Source: Streptomyces parvus
Lineage (GTDB): Bacteria; Actinomycetota; Actinomycetes; Streptomycetales; Streptomycetaceae
Direction of reading: 5' to 3'
Length of the DNA stretch: 64,000 bases
NCBI RefSeq assembly: GCF_014648875.1
Contig: NZ_BMRY01000010.1
Span: 1 to 64,000 of the forward strand
Shown in pieces: positions 7,843 through 17,497 of this stretch. Under the pieces are notes generated by a model. It had not been told where the DNA came from and did not search any database. It worked only from the letters and a program-made list of their open reading frames with translations. The position numbers were made by a program, and so were the translations under genes. Each line of letters opens with the position of its first letter. Within the stretch, counting starts at the first letter, position 1.

Positions 7843-8493
7843 TCAGTCGAAGACCGGCCCCTGCGTCCGGGTCCGCTTGATCTCGTAGAAGCCGGGGATG
7901 GACGCGACCAGCAGCGTGCCGTCCCAGAGCTTCGCGGCCTCCTCGCCCTTGGGGGCGGGGGTGACGACCGGGCCGAAGAAGGCGACCTGCTCGCCGTCCG
8001 CGCCGGGGACCGCGATGACCGGGGTGCCGACCTCCTGGCCGACCTTGTCGATGCCCTCCTTGTGGGAGGCGCGCAGCTCGGTGTCGTACGTGTCCTTGTC
8101 GGCGTACTCCGCGAGGCCGGCGGGCAGGCCGACGTCCTTCAGCGCGGCGGCCACGGCCTCGGGGGTGGGGCCTTCGCCGTTGTTGTGGAAGCGGGTGCCG
8201 AGCGCGGTGTAGAGGGGGCCGACCACGTCGTCGCCGTGGAGCTGCTGGGCGGCGATGACGACCCGGACCGGGCCCCACGCCTGGTTCGCCAGCATGTCCC
8301 GGTACTCCTCGGGCAGCTCGTCCAGCTTGTCCTCGTTCAGGACGGCCAGGCTCATCACGTGCCAGCGGACCTCGACGTCTCGGACCTTCTCCACCTCCAG
8401 CATCCAGCGCGAGGTCATCCACGCCCAGGGGCAGAGCGGGTCGAACCAGAAGTCGACCGGGGTCTTGCCGTTCGCCGGGGTGTTCTCGGACAT
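7843..8493 (-). CDS. DsbA-family thioredoxin-fold protein, mycothiol-dependent nitroreductase-like
   Basis: A 216-residue cytosolic protein of the DsbA/FrnE thioredoxin-fold group that includes mycobacterial Rv2466c, a mycothiol-dependent reductase. The active-site motif is C-P-W-A at residues 21-24 (FWFDPLCPWAW), so only the first cysteine is kept; Rv2466c has CPWC. Conserved segments are RWHVMSLAVLNEDK, the helical middle, and GTPVIAV, where the cis-proline loop is expected. A monothiol site fits chemistry through mycothiol mixed disulfides. The start ATG at 8493 has GAGGAG upstream. The gene is divergent from pepN, 177 bases away. Confidence 0.88.
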   Translation of the reverse strand: MSENTPANGKTPVDFWFDPLCPWAWMTSRWMLEVEKVRDVEVRWHVMSLAVLNEDKLDELPEEYRDMLANQAWGPVRVVIAAQQLHGDDVVGPLYTALGTRFHNNGEGPTPEAVAAALKDVGLPAGLAEYADKDTYDTELRASHKEGIDKVGQEVGTPVIAVPGADGEQVAFFGPVVTPAPKGEEAAKLWDGTLLVASIPGFYEIKRTRTQGPVFD

Positions 8494-8670
8494 GTCTCTC
8501 CTCTGAAGGGCGCGTTCCACAGCAGGGCGTGACACACGAAGGGCGTGTTCGCCTTCGAAGGAGAACGTCTCCCGGGGGCGACCCATTCCCTGCCTGCCGC
8601 CGCGCGAGGACGCATGCAAGGATCAATGGGTTCGAACACGACACAAGACGCGCGTCACGAAGGAGTGCCC

Positions 8671-11262
8671 GTGCCCGGTGAAAACCTGTCCCGCGACGAG
8701 GCCCAGAAGAGGGCCGAGCTGCTGACCGTCGACGGATACGAGGTCGCTCTCGACCTGCGGTCCGCCGTCGGCGGGCCCGAGGGGGACGACGGGGACGGCG
8801 GTCCGCTGACGTTCCGGTCGCTCACCACGATCCGGTTCCGCTCCGCCCGGGCCGGTGCCTCGACCTTCGCCGACCTGGTCGCGCCGAGCGTGGACGCCGT
8901 GACGCTGAACGGGAACGCCCTGGACCCGGCCGTCGTGTTCGACGGGACGCGGGTGGCCCTGGACGGGCTCCTGGAGGGCGAGAACGTCCTCGTGGTCGAC
9001 GCCCGCTGCGCGTACAGCCGGACCGGCGAGGGCATGCACCGCTTCGTCGACCCGGAGGACGGCGAGGTCTACCTCTACACGCAGTACGAGCCGGCCGACG
9101 CCCGCCGCGTCTTCGCCAATTTCGAACAGCCCGACCTGAAGGCTCCCTACCGCTTCCAGGTCACCGCCCCCGCCGGCTGGCGGGTCTGGTCCAACGGGGC
9201 CGAGGAGTCGCGGGAGGGCGGGGTGTGGACCTTCGCCGAGACCAAGCCGATCTCCACGTACATCACCGCCGTCGTCGCCGGCCCGTACCACTACGTGAGC
9301 GACCACTACAGCCGTACGTTCGCCGACGGCACCACGCTGGACATCCCGCTCGGCGCGATGTGCCGCAAGGGGCTCGCCAAGCACTTCGACGCGGACGACG
9401 TCTTCCTCGTCACCAAGCAGGGCCTGGACTTCTTCCACGACAACTTCGACTTCCCCTACCCCTTCGGCAAGTACGACCAGGCGTTCGTGCCGGAGTACAA
9501 CCTCGGGGCCATGGAGAACCCGGGCATGGTCACCTTCCGCGAGGAGTACATCTACCGCGGCAAGGTCACCTCGGCTGCCTACGAGCGGCGGGCCAACGTC
9601 ATCCTCCACGAGATGGCGCACATGTGGTTCGGCGACCTGGTCACCATGGAGTGGTGGGACGACCTGTGGCTGAAGGAGTCCTTCGCGGACTTCATGGGCT
9701 CCTTCTCGATGGTCGAGGCGACCCGCTTCACCAACGGCTGGATCACCTTCGCCAACAACCGCAAGGCCTGGGCCTACCGCGCCGACCAGCTGCCCTCCAC
9801 GCACCCCATCACGGCCGACATCCGTGACCTGGAGGACGCCAAGCTGAACTTCGACGGGATCACGTACGCCAAGGGCGCCTCCGTGCTGAAGCAGCTCGTG
9901 GCGTATGTGGGGCGGGACGCGTTCCTGGAGGGCGCGCGGCGCTACTTCAAGAGCCACGCCTACGGCAACACCCGGCTCGGGGACCTGCTGTCGGTGCTGG
10001 CCGAGACCTCGGGCCGGGACATGACCGCCTGGTCGCGCTCCTGGCTCCAGACGGCGGGCGTCAACACGCTCACCCCGGTGCCCGTGTACGACGCGGCGGG
10101 CGTCCTCACCGAGCTGGCCGTCGTCCAGGAGGCCGCCGCCTCGTACCCCGAGCTGCGCCCGCACCGCGTCGCGGTCGGCCTGTACCGGCTTACGCCCGAG
10201 GGCGAGCTGGCCCGGTACGCGCGCGCCGAGGTGGACGTGGCCGGCGAGCGGACCGTGGTGGAGGCGCTGGCCGGCTCCGAGCGGCCCGATCTGATCCTGG
10301 TCAACGACGACGACCTCACCTACTGCAAGGTCCGCTTCGACGAGGGCTCCCTGGCCACGCTCCGCGACCACCTGGGCGAGATCACCGACCCGCTGGCCCG
10401 TGCGCTGTGCTGGTCCGCCCTGTGGGGCCTGACCCGGGACGCCGTCCTCCCGGCCCGCGACTTCGTCGCGCTGGTGCTGGCACACGCCGGGCGCGAGAGC
10501 GACATCGGCGTGGTCCAGATGCTGCACGCCTGGGCGCAGTCCGCGCTGGTCAACTACGCGGCCCCCGACTGGCGCGAGGAGGGCGGCCGGGCGCTGGCCG
10601 GGGGCGCGCTGCGCGAGCTGCGGGCCGCCGGGCCGGGCAGCCAGCACCAGCTGGCCTGGGCCCGCTTCTTCGCCGCGGTCGCCTCGTCCGAGGAGGACTT
10701 CCGGCTGCTGGGCGGGCTGCTGGACGGCACGGCCCGGATCGACGGTCTCGACGTCGAGCAGGAGCTGCGCTGGGCCTTCCTCTCCCCGCTCGCCTCGCAC
10801 GGGGTGGCGAACGAGGCGGCCATCGACGCCGAGCTGGCCCGCGACGACACGGCGTCCGGCAAGCGTCACCATGTACGGTGCCTGGCCTCGCGGCCGTCGG
10901 AGGCGGTGAAGGCGCAGGCGTGGGCGGCGGTCGTGGAGTCGGACAAGCTGTCCAACGCGCTGGTCGAGGCGACCATCGCGGGCTTCGAGCAGTCCTCGCA
11001 GCGGGAGCTGCTGGCCCCGTACGCCAAGCGCTACTTCGAGGTGATCGAGCGGATCTGGGCGGAGCGGTCCATCCAGATCGGCATGCATGTGGTGCGGGGG
11101 ATGTTCCCCGGTCTCCAGGACAGCCCCGCGACCCTCGCGGCGACCGACGCCTGGCTCGGCGAGCACGAGGACGCGGCCCCGGCACTGCGGCGGCTGGTGC
11201 TGGAGGCCCGGGACGATCTCGCGCGGGCGCTGCGCGGGCAGGAGTGCGACCGGTCCGCGTAG
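8671..11262 (+). CDS. pepN: Aminopeptidase N (M1 family), first copy
   Basis: A zinc metalloaminopeptidase of 863 residues that removes N-terminal residues from peptides in the cytoplasm. It shows the substrate-anchoring GAMEN motif at 279-283 and the zinc site H313-E314-x-x-H317 with the third ligand E336 (in LWLKESF). The M1 N-terminal beta domain, catalytic domain and ERAP1-like helical C-terminal domain are all present. The GTG at 8671 has AAGGAG at 8660-8665 and gives PGENLSRDEAQKRAELLTVD, which aligns with the second copy at 18166. No signal peptide is present. A close paralog lies 7 kb downstream on the same strand. Confidence 0.93.
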   Translation: MPGENLSRDEAQKRAELLTVDGYEVALDLRSAVGGPEGDDGDGGPLTFRSLTTIRFRSARAGASTFADLVAPSVDAVTLNGNALDPAVVFDGTRVALDGLLEGENVLVVDARCAYSRTGEGMHRFVDPEDGEVYLYTQYEPADARRVFANFEQPDLKAPYRFQVTAPAGWRVWSNGAEESREGGVWTFAETKPISTYITAVVAGPYHYVSDHYSRTFADGTTLDIPLGAMCRKGLAKHFDADDVFLVTKQGLDFFHDNFDFPYPFGKYDQAFVPEYNLGAMENPGMVTFREEYIYRGKVTSAAYERRANVILHEMAHMWFGDLVTMEWWDDLWLKESFADFMGSFSMVEATRFTNGWITFANNRKAWAYRADQLPSTHPITADIRDLEDAKLNFDGITYAKGASVLKQLVAYVGRDAFLEGARRYFKSHAYGNTRLGDLLSVLAETSGRDMTAWSRSWLQTAGVNTLTPVPVYDAAGVLTELAVVQEAAASYPELRPHRVAVGLYRLTPEGELARYARAEVDVAGERTVVEALAGSERPDLILVNDDDLTYCKVRFDEGSLATLRDHLGEITDPLARALCWSALWGLTRDAVLPARDFVALVLAHAGRESDIGVVQMLHAWAQSALVNYAAPDWREEGGRALAGGALRELRAAGPGSQHQLAWARFFAAVASSEEDFRLLGGLLDGTARIDGLDVEQELRWAFLSPLASHGVANEAAIDAELARDDTASGKRHHVRCLASRPSEAVKAQAWAAVVESDKLSNALVEATIAGFEQSSQRELLAPYAKRYFEVIERIWAERSIQIGMHVVRGMFPGLQDSPATLAATDAWLGEHEDAAPALRRLVLEARDDLARALRGQECDRSA

Positions 11263-11476
11263 GCGGGAGGGCGTGAGCGAGGGGCGCTCGGGTGAGGCGT
11301 GCGTGCGGCGTGAAAGCGGCGCTCGTACACCCGCCCGGGGCGCCCCTCCCCGATTCCCGGCGCGACGGCCCTTTTCGGTTGTCGAACGTCCGTACTTTAG
11401 GACGGCGTTGTCCGGGAATGTCGACGGGCGTGTAACAGGGGTTAGGGCCCCCTACGCGGGCGGGAAACCCCGGGAC

Positions 11477-12544
11477 ATGACCCAGAACACCCCGCTCTCC
11501 GCCCGTCTCCCGCGCCTCCCCCTTCACCCCGACGATGTGACGCAGCGTGTCCTGTCCGCCGCCCAGTTGAGGGCGCGGGGCGTGTCCGCCGCGCAGACGT
11601 CGGCCCAGTGCCTGCCGGGCGGCCCCTGGCAGCACCTGCTGCCGGGGGTCTATCTGCTGCACCCGGGCCCGCCCACCGGCCAGGAGCGGCTGCACGGGGC
11701 TCTGCTGTACGCGGGGCGCCCGCCGGTCTCCGCGCGGCGCACCGCGGCGGGCGCGCCGGACGCGGGGTACGGGGAGGCGATGGTCACCGGGGTCGCCGCG
11801 CTCGCGCTGCACGGCTTCGCCTCGGTCGCGGAGCTGGGCACACTGCACCGGATCGACGTGCTGGTCCCCCGTACCCGGCGGCTGCGGTCCACCCGGTTCG
11901 TGGAGGTGCTGCGGACCGCCTCGATGCCGGACCCGGTGGGGGTGGGCGAGGTGCCCGTCGCCCCGGTGGAGCGGGCGCTCGCGGACGCCGTGGCGGCCAC
12001 CGTCGACGCGGCGGACGTCCGGCGGCTGCTGACCGAGGCGGTACGCGACGGGCACTGCGAACCGGCCGCCGTGGTACGCGAGTTGAGCGAGGCGAAGCTG
12101 CTGGGGCGGACCGCCGTGGTGAACGCGGTGGACGCCCTGCTGGCCGAGGGGCGGGCGGTGGCGGAGGCGCGGCTGTACGCGATGGTGCGCGAGTACGGGC
12201 TGCCGGAGCCGGTGTGGAACGTGGAGCTGCGGCTGCCGGGCGGGCCGGATCTCGGCGGGGTCGACGCCTACTGGCCCGATCACGCGGTGGCGGTGGAGCT
12301 GGACTCCCGGGCGCCCCGGCACGGCGCGCCCGGGCGGCGGGGCGGCCGGGCACAGGAGGACCCGCAGTGGTCCGCGTACGCCGCGAAGCGGGAGCATCTG
12401 GAGCGGCTCGGGATCACGGTCGTCCACCTCACGCCGAGGAAGCTGCGCGAGGCTCTCGACCAGCAGGCGACGGTGGTGCGGACGGCGCTGATGGCGGCGG
12501 CGGACCGGGAGCCGGCCGCGTATGTGATGGTGCTGCCGCGCTGA
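11477..12544 (+). CDS. AbiEi-like protein with endonuclease-like C-terminus
   Basis: A 355-residue protein. The N-terminal half (about 20-180) resembles AbiEi-type antitoxin/regulator proteins: an HTH-like part (VTQRVLSAAQLRARGVSAAQ), then GVYLLHPGPPTGQERLHGAL and VTGVAALALHGF, the usual sequence of a start-of-AbiEi fold. The C-terminal part has LGGVDAYWPDHAVAVELDSR near 255-275, reminiscent of the Asp...Glu-x-Asp layout of very-short-patch-repair/PD-(D/E)XK folds. No AbiEii toxin gene is adjacent, so a complete type IV toxin-antitoxin pair is not supported. Such orphan proteins are common in Streptomyces, and the function is unknown. The start ATG has no strong ribosome site. Confidence 0.65.
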   Translation: MTQNTPLSARLPRLPLHPDDVTQRVLSAAQLRARGVSAAQTSAQCLPGGPWQHLLPGVYLLHPGPPTGQERLHGALLYAGRPPVSARRTAAGAPDAGYGEAMVTGVAALALHGFASVAELGTLHRIDVLVPRTRRLRSTRFVEVLRTASMPDPVGVGEVPVAPVERALADAVAATVDAADVRRLLTEAVRDGHCEPAAVVRELSEAKLLGRTAVVNAVDALLAEGRAVAEARLYAMVREYGLPEPVWNVELRLPGGPDLGGVDAYWPDHAVAVELDSRAPRHGAPGRRGGRAQEDPQWSAYAAKREHLERLGITVVHLTPRKLREALDQQATVVRTALMAAADREPAAYVMVLPR

Positions 12545-12828
12545 GCGGGCGCGGGGGTGCCGCCGTGTCGAGCGCGGGATCCGGAGCGAGGCCCTCCACA
12601 CAGGGACGGCCGTCCGGCGCTGGTACGGACCACCTGTCTCAAACTCGCCCCTCCGGAGGTCACTTTCACCTCATTCATCCCTGGTGGCGCATTGCCCCCA
12701 GTGGCGGATCTCTGCCATGTCGCCAACTCGTCTCCGTCAACTCTCCACAAACCTCTGTCATTTACGACAGGGTGAGCGGTCATCCGGTACCGAATTCCGG
12801 ACTCTCTCTTTCACCAACAGGGATGCTG

Positions 12829-15800
12829 ATGACCAAGGAATCCCCCAGTTCCATACCGGGCGCGAGACGAGCGGCCCGCATAGCGGCCGCGGCGGGCCTC
12901 GTGGCCGCTCTCACCGCCACCGGTGCCGCTCCGGTGTTCGCCGTCGGCGACCCGGCTCCGGCCCCCGTCAAACCGGCCGCCACGAGCGACCGGGGCGACA
13001 AGCTCGGCAAGGCCGACGCCGACGTCCTGGCGAAGGCCGAGGCCAAGGGCGAGAAGAGCGTCACCATGATGGTCGCCACCACCCCCGGGGCGACCGAGCA
13101 GGTCAGCAAGCAGCTGGACGCCGTCGAGGGCTCCGTGCTCGGCCAGACCTACGACAAGCTCGGCTACGTCCGGGCGACGGTTCCGACGAAGAGCGCCGAG
13201 TCCACCATCAAGGCGGCCTCCAAGCTCTCCTCCGTGCTCGGCATCGATCTCAAGCAGGAGATCAAGCTGGACGACCCGACGCCCAAGGGCGACCGGGCCG
13301 CCGGTGCCAAGCAGACGAAGGCGACGGGCAGTTACGCGGCGCCGAACAAGAAGACCCCGGCGAAGAACCCGTACAACCCGTCGTTCGAGACGGGCGCGGT
13401 CGACTTCGTCAAGAAGAACCCGAAGGCCGACGGCCGCGGGATCACCATCGGTGTCCTGGACTCCGGCGTCGACCTCGGTCACCCGGCCCTGAAGAAGACC
13501 ACCACCGGCGAGCGCAAGATCGTCGACTGGGTGACCGCCACCGACCCGGTGAGCGACGGGGACGGCACCTGGCTGCGGATGTCCGAGTCCGTCAGCGGCC
13601 CGACGTTCACGGCCGGCGGCAAGACGTACGCGGCCCCGGCGGGCAGCTACAAGTTCGCCACGTTCGCCGAGTCGGCCACCACCGGCGGCGACATGGCGGG
13701 CGACCTCAACCGCGACGGTGACACCACCGACGTCTGGGGCGTGCTGTACGACCCGGTCACCGGCACCACGCGGGTCGACCTGAACAGCAACGCGGACTTC
13801 TCCGACGACAAGGTCCTCAAGCCGTACAAGGAGAAGTTCCAGGTCTCCTACTTCGGTGAGGACGACCCGCGGACCCCGGTCGTCGAGCGCATCCCGTTCG
13901 TCGTCGAGACCCGCAAGGGTGTCACCTACAACGCGGCCGGCGCCAAGGCCGACTTCGTCAACATCGGTGTCATCGAGGGCTCGCACGGCACGCACGTCGC
14001 GGGTATCACCGCGGCCAACGGGCTGTTCGGCGGCGAGATGAACGGTGCCGCTCCCGGCGCCAAGATCGTCTCCTCGCGCGCCTGCACCTGGTCCGGCGGC
14101 TGCACCAACATCGCACTGACCGAGGGCATGATCGACCTCGTCGTCAACCGCGGCGTCGACATCGTCAACATGTCGATCGGCGGCCTGCCGCCGCTGAACG
14201 ACGGCAACAACGCGCGTGCCGAGCTGTACAAGCGCCTCGTCGACATCTACGGCGTGCAGCTGGTCATCTCGGCCGGCAACAGCGGCCCGGGTCTCAACAC
14301 CATCGGCGACCCGTCGCTCGCCGACCACGTGATCTCGGTCGGCGCGTCGATCTCCAAGGAGACGTGGGCGGCCAACTACGGCTCCAACGTCACCAAGAAG
14401 TACGACATGCTGCCCTTCTCCTCGCGCGGTCCGCGTGAGGACGGCGGCTTCACGCCGATCATCTCGGCGCCGGGCGCGTCCATCAACACCACCCAGACCT
14501 GGGCGCCGGGCGGTCCGGTCAAGGAGGCGGGTTACGACCTGCCGGCCGGCTACTCCATGCTCCAGGGCACCTCGATGGCCTCCCCGCAGGCAGCGGGCGC
14601 TGCCGCGCTGCTGCTGTCGAAAGCGAAGCAGCAGGGCATCGAGCTTCCCCCGGCCGATCTGCGTGTGGCGCTGACCAGCACCGCGGGCCACATCAAGGAC
14701 GTGCCCGCGCACGTCCAGGGCTCCGGTCTGATCAACATCGTCAAGGCCTGGAAGCAGATCGCCAAGCAGGGCAAGCCCGCGCACGAGTTCTCGGTGAAGG
14801 CCCCGGTCGACACCGCGATCGACTTCGCGCTGAAGGACCCGGGCTTCGGCACCGGCCTCTACGACCGCGAGGGCGGCCTGAAGGTCGGCGAGTCCAAGGT
14901 CTACGACGTCGTCGTCACCCGCACCACGGGCCCGGACCGCGACGTCCAGCACAAGCTGACGTGGAAGAACAACGACGGCACCTTCGAGCTCAGCAGCCCC
15001 CGGTACGTCTCGCTGCCGCTCGACACGCCGGTCAAGCTGAAGGTCAAGGCCAAGGCCAAGACCGCCGGGGTGCACAGCGCCATCCTCCGGGTCGACGACA
15101 AGAAGACCTCCGGCGTCGACCACCAGATCATGACCACGGTCGTGGTCGCCCACGACCTGAAGCAGCCCGGCTACGCCTACAAGACGTCCGGCTCGGTGCA
15201 GCGCAACGGCACCACGTCGTACTTCGTGAACGTGCCGGAGGGCGCGAAGACCCTTGAGGTCGCCCTCAGCGCGCTGCGCTCGGGCAGCCAGACCCGGTTC
15301 ATCGCCCTGCACCCGTACGGGACGCCGGTCGACCCGACCTCCACGATCAACTGCTACCCGAACTACGAGAACCCGGCCAACACCTGCCGCCCGGACGTGC
15401 GCTCCTACAAGGACCCGCAGCCCGGCGTGTGGGAGATCGAGGTCGAGTCGCGTCGTACGTCGCCGCTGCTGGACAACCCGTACAAGCTGGACGTCTCGCT
15501 GCTCGGCGCGGCCTTCGACCCGGCGGTGCGCACCATCGCCGAGGCGAAGGTCGGCGCTCCGGCCGCGGTCGACTGGACGGTCACCAACACCGCCGCCGCC
15601 CTCCAGGGCAAGCTCCAGGGCGGTTCGCTGGGCTCGGCCAAGGTGGACAAGCCGTCGATCTCCACGGGGCAGACCCGTGAGACCACGGTGACCATCGGGG
15701 CGGGCGTCGAGAAGCTCGACTTCGCCATCGGCGGTACGTCGGACGCCAACGCCGACCTCGACCTGTACGTCTTCCGGGGCGCCACGCAGGTCGGCAGCGG

Positions 15801-16131
15801 CACCACCGCCGGTTCCGAGGAGGCGGTCAGCCTGGTGAAGCCCGCCGCCGGCACGTACACCGTCGTCGTCGAGGGCTACTCGGTCCCGTCCGGGTCGACC
15901 ACGTACGACTACCGCGACGTGTACTACGCGGCGTCGCTCGGCACGATCAAGGTCGACTCCTCCAAGGCGGTGAACCTGGCCAACGGCGCTTCCGCCAAGG
16001 TCGGCGCCGAGGTCGTGGTCGCCGGGGCGGCTCCCGAGGGCCGTCAGTTCTTCGGTGAGGTCCAGCTGGTCAACGCCCGCGGCACCGCCGCGGGCACCGG
16101 CAGCGTCGTGATCGAGAAGGTCACGCCGTAA
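12829..16131 (+). CDS. Large secreted S8 (subtilisin-like) serine protease
   Basis: A 1100-residue exported subtilase. A signal peptide covers residues 1 to about 37 (basic stretch RRAARIAA, hydrophobic core, A-x-A before VGDPAP), followed by a propeptide-like part. The catalytic triad is Asp211 (VLDSGVDLGHP), His386 (SHGTHVAGI) and Ser582 (GTSMASPQAAG). A D-x-D-x-D-like loop (DLNRDGDTTDVW) near 290 may bind calcium. The 500 residues after the catalytic domain form beta-sandwich-like modules; such long Streptomyces subtilases resemble tripeptidyl-peptidase II-like enzymes. ATG 12829 is favoured over 12823 because AGGG at 12819-12822 is well spaced to it. It is followed by a terminator at 16153 and has a 284-base upstream gap. 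Confidence 0.92.
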   Translation: MTKESPSSIPGARRAARIAAAAGLVAALTATGAAPVFAVGDPAPAPVKPAATSDRGDKLGKADADVLAKAEAKGEKSVTMMVATTPGATEQVSKQLDAVEGSVLGQTYDKLGYVRATVPTKSAESTIKAASKLSSVLGIDLKQEIKLDDPTPKGDRAAGAKQTKATGSYAAPNKKTPAKNPYNPSFETGAVDFVKKNPKADGRGITIGVLDSGVDLGHPALKKTTTGERKIVDWVTATDPVSDGDGTWLRMSESVSGPTFTAGGKTYAAPAGSYKFATFAESATTGGDMAGDLNRDGDTTDVWGVLYDPVTGTTRVDLNSNADFSDDKVLKPYKEKFQVSYFGEDDPRTPVVERIPFVVETRKGVTYNAAGAKADFVNIGVIEGSHGTHVAGITAANGLFGGEMNGAAPGAKIVSSRACTWSGGCTNIALTEGMIDLVVNRGVDIVNMSIGGLPPLNDGNNARAELYKRLVDIYGVQLVISAGNSGPGLNTIGDPSLADHVISVGASISKETWAANYGSNVTKKYDMLPFSSRGPREDGGFTPIISAPGASINTTQTWAPGGPVKEAGYDLPAGYSMLQGTSMASPQAAGAAALLLSKAKQQGIELPPADLRVALTSTAGHIKDVPAHVQGSGLINIVKAWKQIAKQGKPAHEFSVKAPVDTAIDFALKDPGFGTGLYDREGGLKVGESKVYDVVVTRTTGPDRDVQHKLTWKNNDGTFELSSPRYVSLPLDTPVKLKVKAKAKTAGVHSAILRVDDKKTSGVDHQIMTTVVVAHDLKQPGYAYKTSGSVQRNGTTSYFVNVPEGAKTLEVALSALRSGSQTRFIALHPYGTPVDPTSTINCYPNYENPANTCRPDVRSYKDPQPGVWEIEVESRRTSPLLDNPYKLDVSLLGAAFDPAVRTIAEAKVGAPAAVDWTVTNTAAALQGKLQGGSLGSAKVDKPSISTGQTRETTVTIGAGVEKLDFAIGGTSDANADLDLYVFRGATQVGSGTTAGSEEAVSLVKPAAGTYTVVVEGYSVPSGSTTYDYRDVYYAASLGTIKVDSSKAVNLANGASAKVGAEVVVAGAAPEGRQFFGEVQLVNARGTAAGTGSVVIEKVTP

Positions 16132-16152
16132 CGGATCCCCTGCGGTACGACG

Positions 16153-16186
16153 GCGGGGCGGGCGCTCTCACGAGCACCCGCCCCGC
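16153..16186 (+). terminator. Terminator after the secreted protease
   Basis: GCGGGGCGGGCGCT (16153-16166) pairs with AGCACCCGCCCCGC (16173-16186) around a 6-base loop, with one C-A mismatch. It lies 22 bases after the protease stop codon. Confidence 0.75.
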
Positions 16187-16387
16187 TGTGCGTGTTCCTC
16201 GTCACAGGCCGTCCGCGGCGCCGCAGATGTTTCCCCACGCAGGCACGGACGTTGCAGATTCTGCGGCCCTCGCGGGAAGAGTCCGCAGGTCGGACAATGG
16301 ATTGGACAAGGCGGGCCGGGACATACGCATCATGGTGCGGCATACGGACCGCACAGACGCACAGGTGTACAGAACAGAGGAGTCCTC

Positions 16388-17416
16388 GTGAAGGTCGGAA
16401 TCGTCGGCGCCACCGGTCAGGTCGGCACAGTCATGCTCAGGATCCTGGCCGAGCGCACCTTCCCGGTCGACGAGCTGCGGCTGTTCGCCTCCGCCCGGTC
16501 CGCGGGCTCCACGATCGACTTCCAGGGCTCCCCGGTCACCGTCGAGGACGCCTCCACGGCCGACTACACGGGCCTGGACATCGTGCTGTTCTCCGCCGGC
16601 GGCGCGACCTCGAAGGCGCTGGCCGAGAAGGTCGCCTCCCAGGGCGCCGTGGTGATCGACAACTCCTCCGCCTGGCGCAAGGACCCCGAGGTCCCCCTCG
16701 TCGTCTCCGAGGTCAACCCGCACGCGGCGAAGGTCCGCCCCAAGGGGATCATCGCCAACCCGAACTGCACGACGATGGCCGCGATGCCGGTGCTGCGCCC
16801 GCTGCACGACGAGGCCGGTCTCGAAGCGCTGACCGTCGCCACCTACCAGGCCGTCTCCGGTTCCGGGCTCGCCGGCGTCTCCGAGCTGCACGGCCAGGCC
16901 TCCAAGGTCGTCGCCGACGCCGAGAAGCTGGTCCACGACGGCGAGGCCGTGGACTTCCCCGAGCCCGGCGTCTACAAGCGCCCGATCGCCTTCAACGTGC
17001 TGCCGCTGGCCGGCTCGATCGTGGACGACGGCTCGTTCGAGACGGACGAGGAGCAGAAGCTCCGCAACGAGTCCCGCAAGATCCTGGAGATCCCGGAGCT
17101 GAAGGTCTCCGGCACCTGCGTCCGGGTCCCGGTCTTCTCCGGCCACTCGCTCCAGATCAACGCCCGCTTCGCCCGCCCGATCGGCGTCGAGCGCGCCCAC
17201 GAGCTGCTGAAGGACGCCGAAGGCGTCGAGCTGTCCGAGATCCCGACCCCGCTCCAGGCGGCCGGCAAGGACGCCTCCTACGTCGGCCGCATCCGGGTCG
17301 ACGAGACCGTGGACAACGGCCTCGCGCTGTTCGTCTCCAACGACAACCTCCGCAAGGGCGCGGCGCTGAACGCCGTGCAGATCGCGGAGCTGGTGGCGGC
17401 CGAGCTGAAGGGCTGA
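16388..17416 (+). CDS. asd: Aspartate-semialdehyde dehydrogenase
   Basis: A 342-residue NADP-dependent enzyme that reduces aspartyl phosphate to aspartate semialdehyde, the branch point to lysine, diaminopimelate, threonine and methionine. The N-terminal Rossmann motif is IVGATGQVG, phosphate-site segments are SAGGATSKAL and IDNSSAWR, the catalytic nucleophile is Cys127 in NPNCTTMA, and the GHSLQIN segment holds the catalytic histidine. The GTG at 16388 has GAGGAG close upstream. An aspartokinase gene is not adjacent, as is seen for the second asd locus of S. coelicolor. Possible promoter hexamers are TTGGAC (16302) and TACGCA (16324). A strong terminator follows at 17447. Confidence 0.95.
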   Translation: MKVGIVGATGQVGTVMLRILAERTFPVDELRLFASARSAGSTIDFQGSPVTVEDASTADYTGLDIVLFSAGGATSKALAEKVASQGAVVIDNSSAWRKDPEVPLVVSEVNPHAAKVRPKGIIANPNCTTMAAMPVLRPLHDEAGLEALTVATYQAVSGSGLAGVSELHGQASKVVADAEKLVHDGEAVDFPEPGVYKRPIAFNVLPLAGSIVDDGSFETDEEQKLRNESRKILEIPELKVSGTCVRVPVFSGHSLQINARFARPIGVERAHELLKDAEGVELSEIPTPLQAAGKDASYVGRIRVDETVDNGLALFVSNDNLRKGAALNAVQIAELVAAELKG

Positions 17417-17446
17417 CGCGCGGCACGCACTCCCGTACCCGTACGG

Positions 17447-17486
17447 AAAGGGGCGGCCACCGGTGTGCACCGGTGCCCGCCCCTTT
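17447..17486. terminator. Long hairpin between asd and mazF
   Basis: AAAGGGGCGG-c-CACCGGTG (17447-17465) pairs with CACCGGTG-c-CCGCCCCTTT (17468-17486) around a 2-base loop with a single C-C mismatch. It sits between convergent asd and the MazF gene, has A and T runs on both sides, and should work in both directions. Confidence 0.85.
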
Positions 17487-17497
17487 GTGTGTACGGG

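Noticed and set aside
8623..11166. Very long open frame (847 codons) on the minus strand across the first pepN gene
   Set aside because: Frames opposite GC-rich genes stay open by codon bias. Its translation is rich in Arg, Gly and Val without domains, while the plus strand encodes a complete M1 enzyme.
12811..15312. Long minus-strand frame across the secreted protease
   Set aside because: The plus strand shows signal peptide, catalytic triad and terminator; the antisense translation has no domain.
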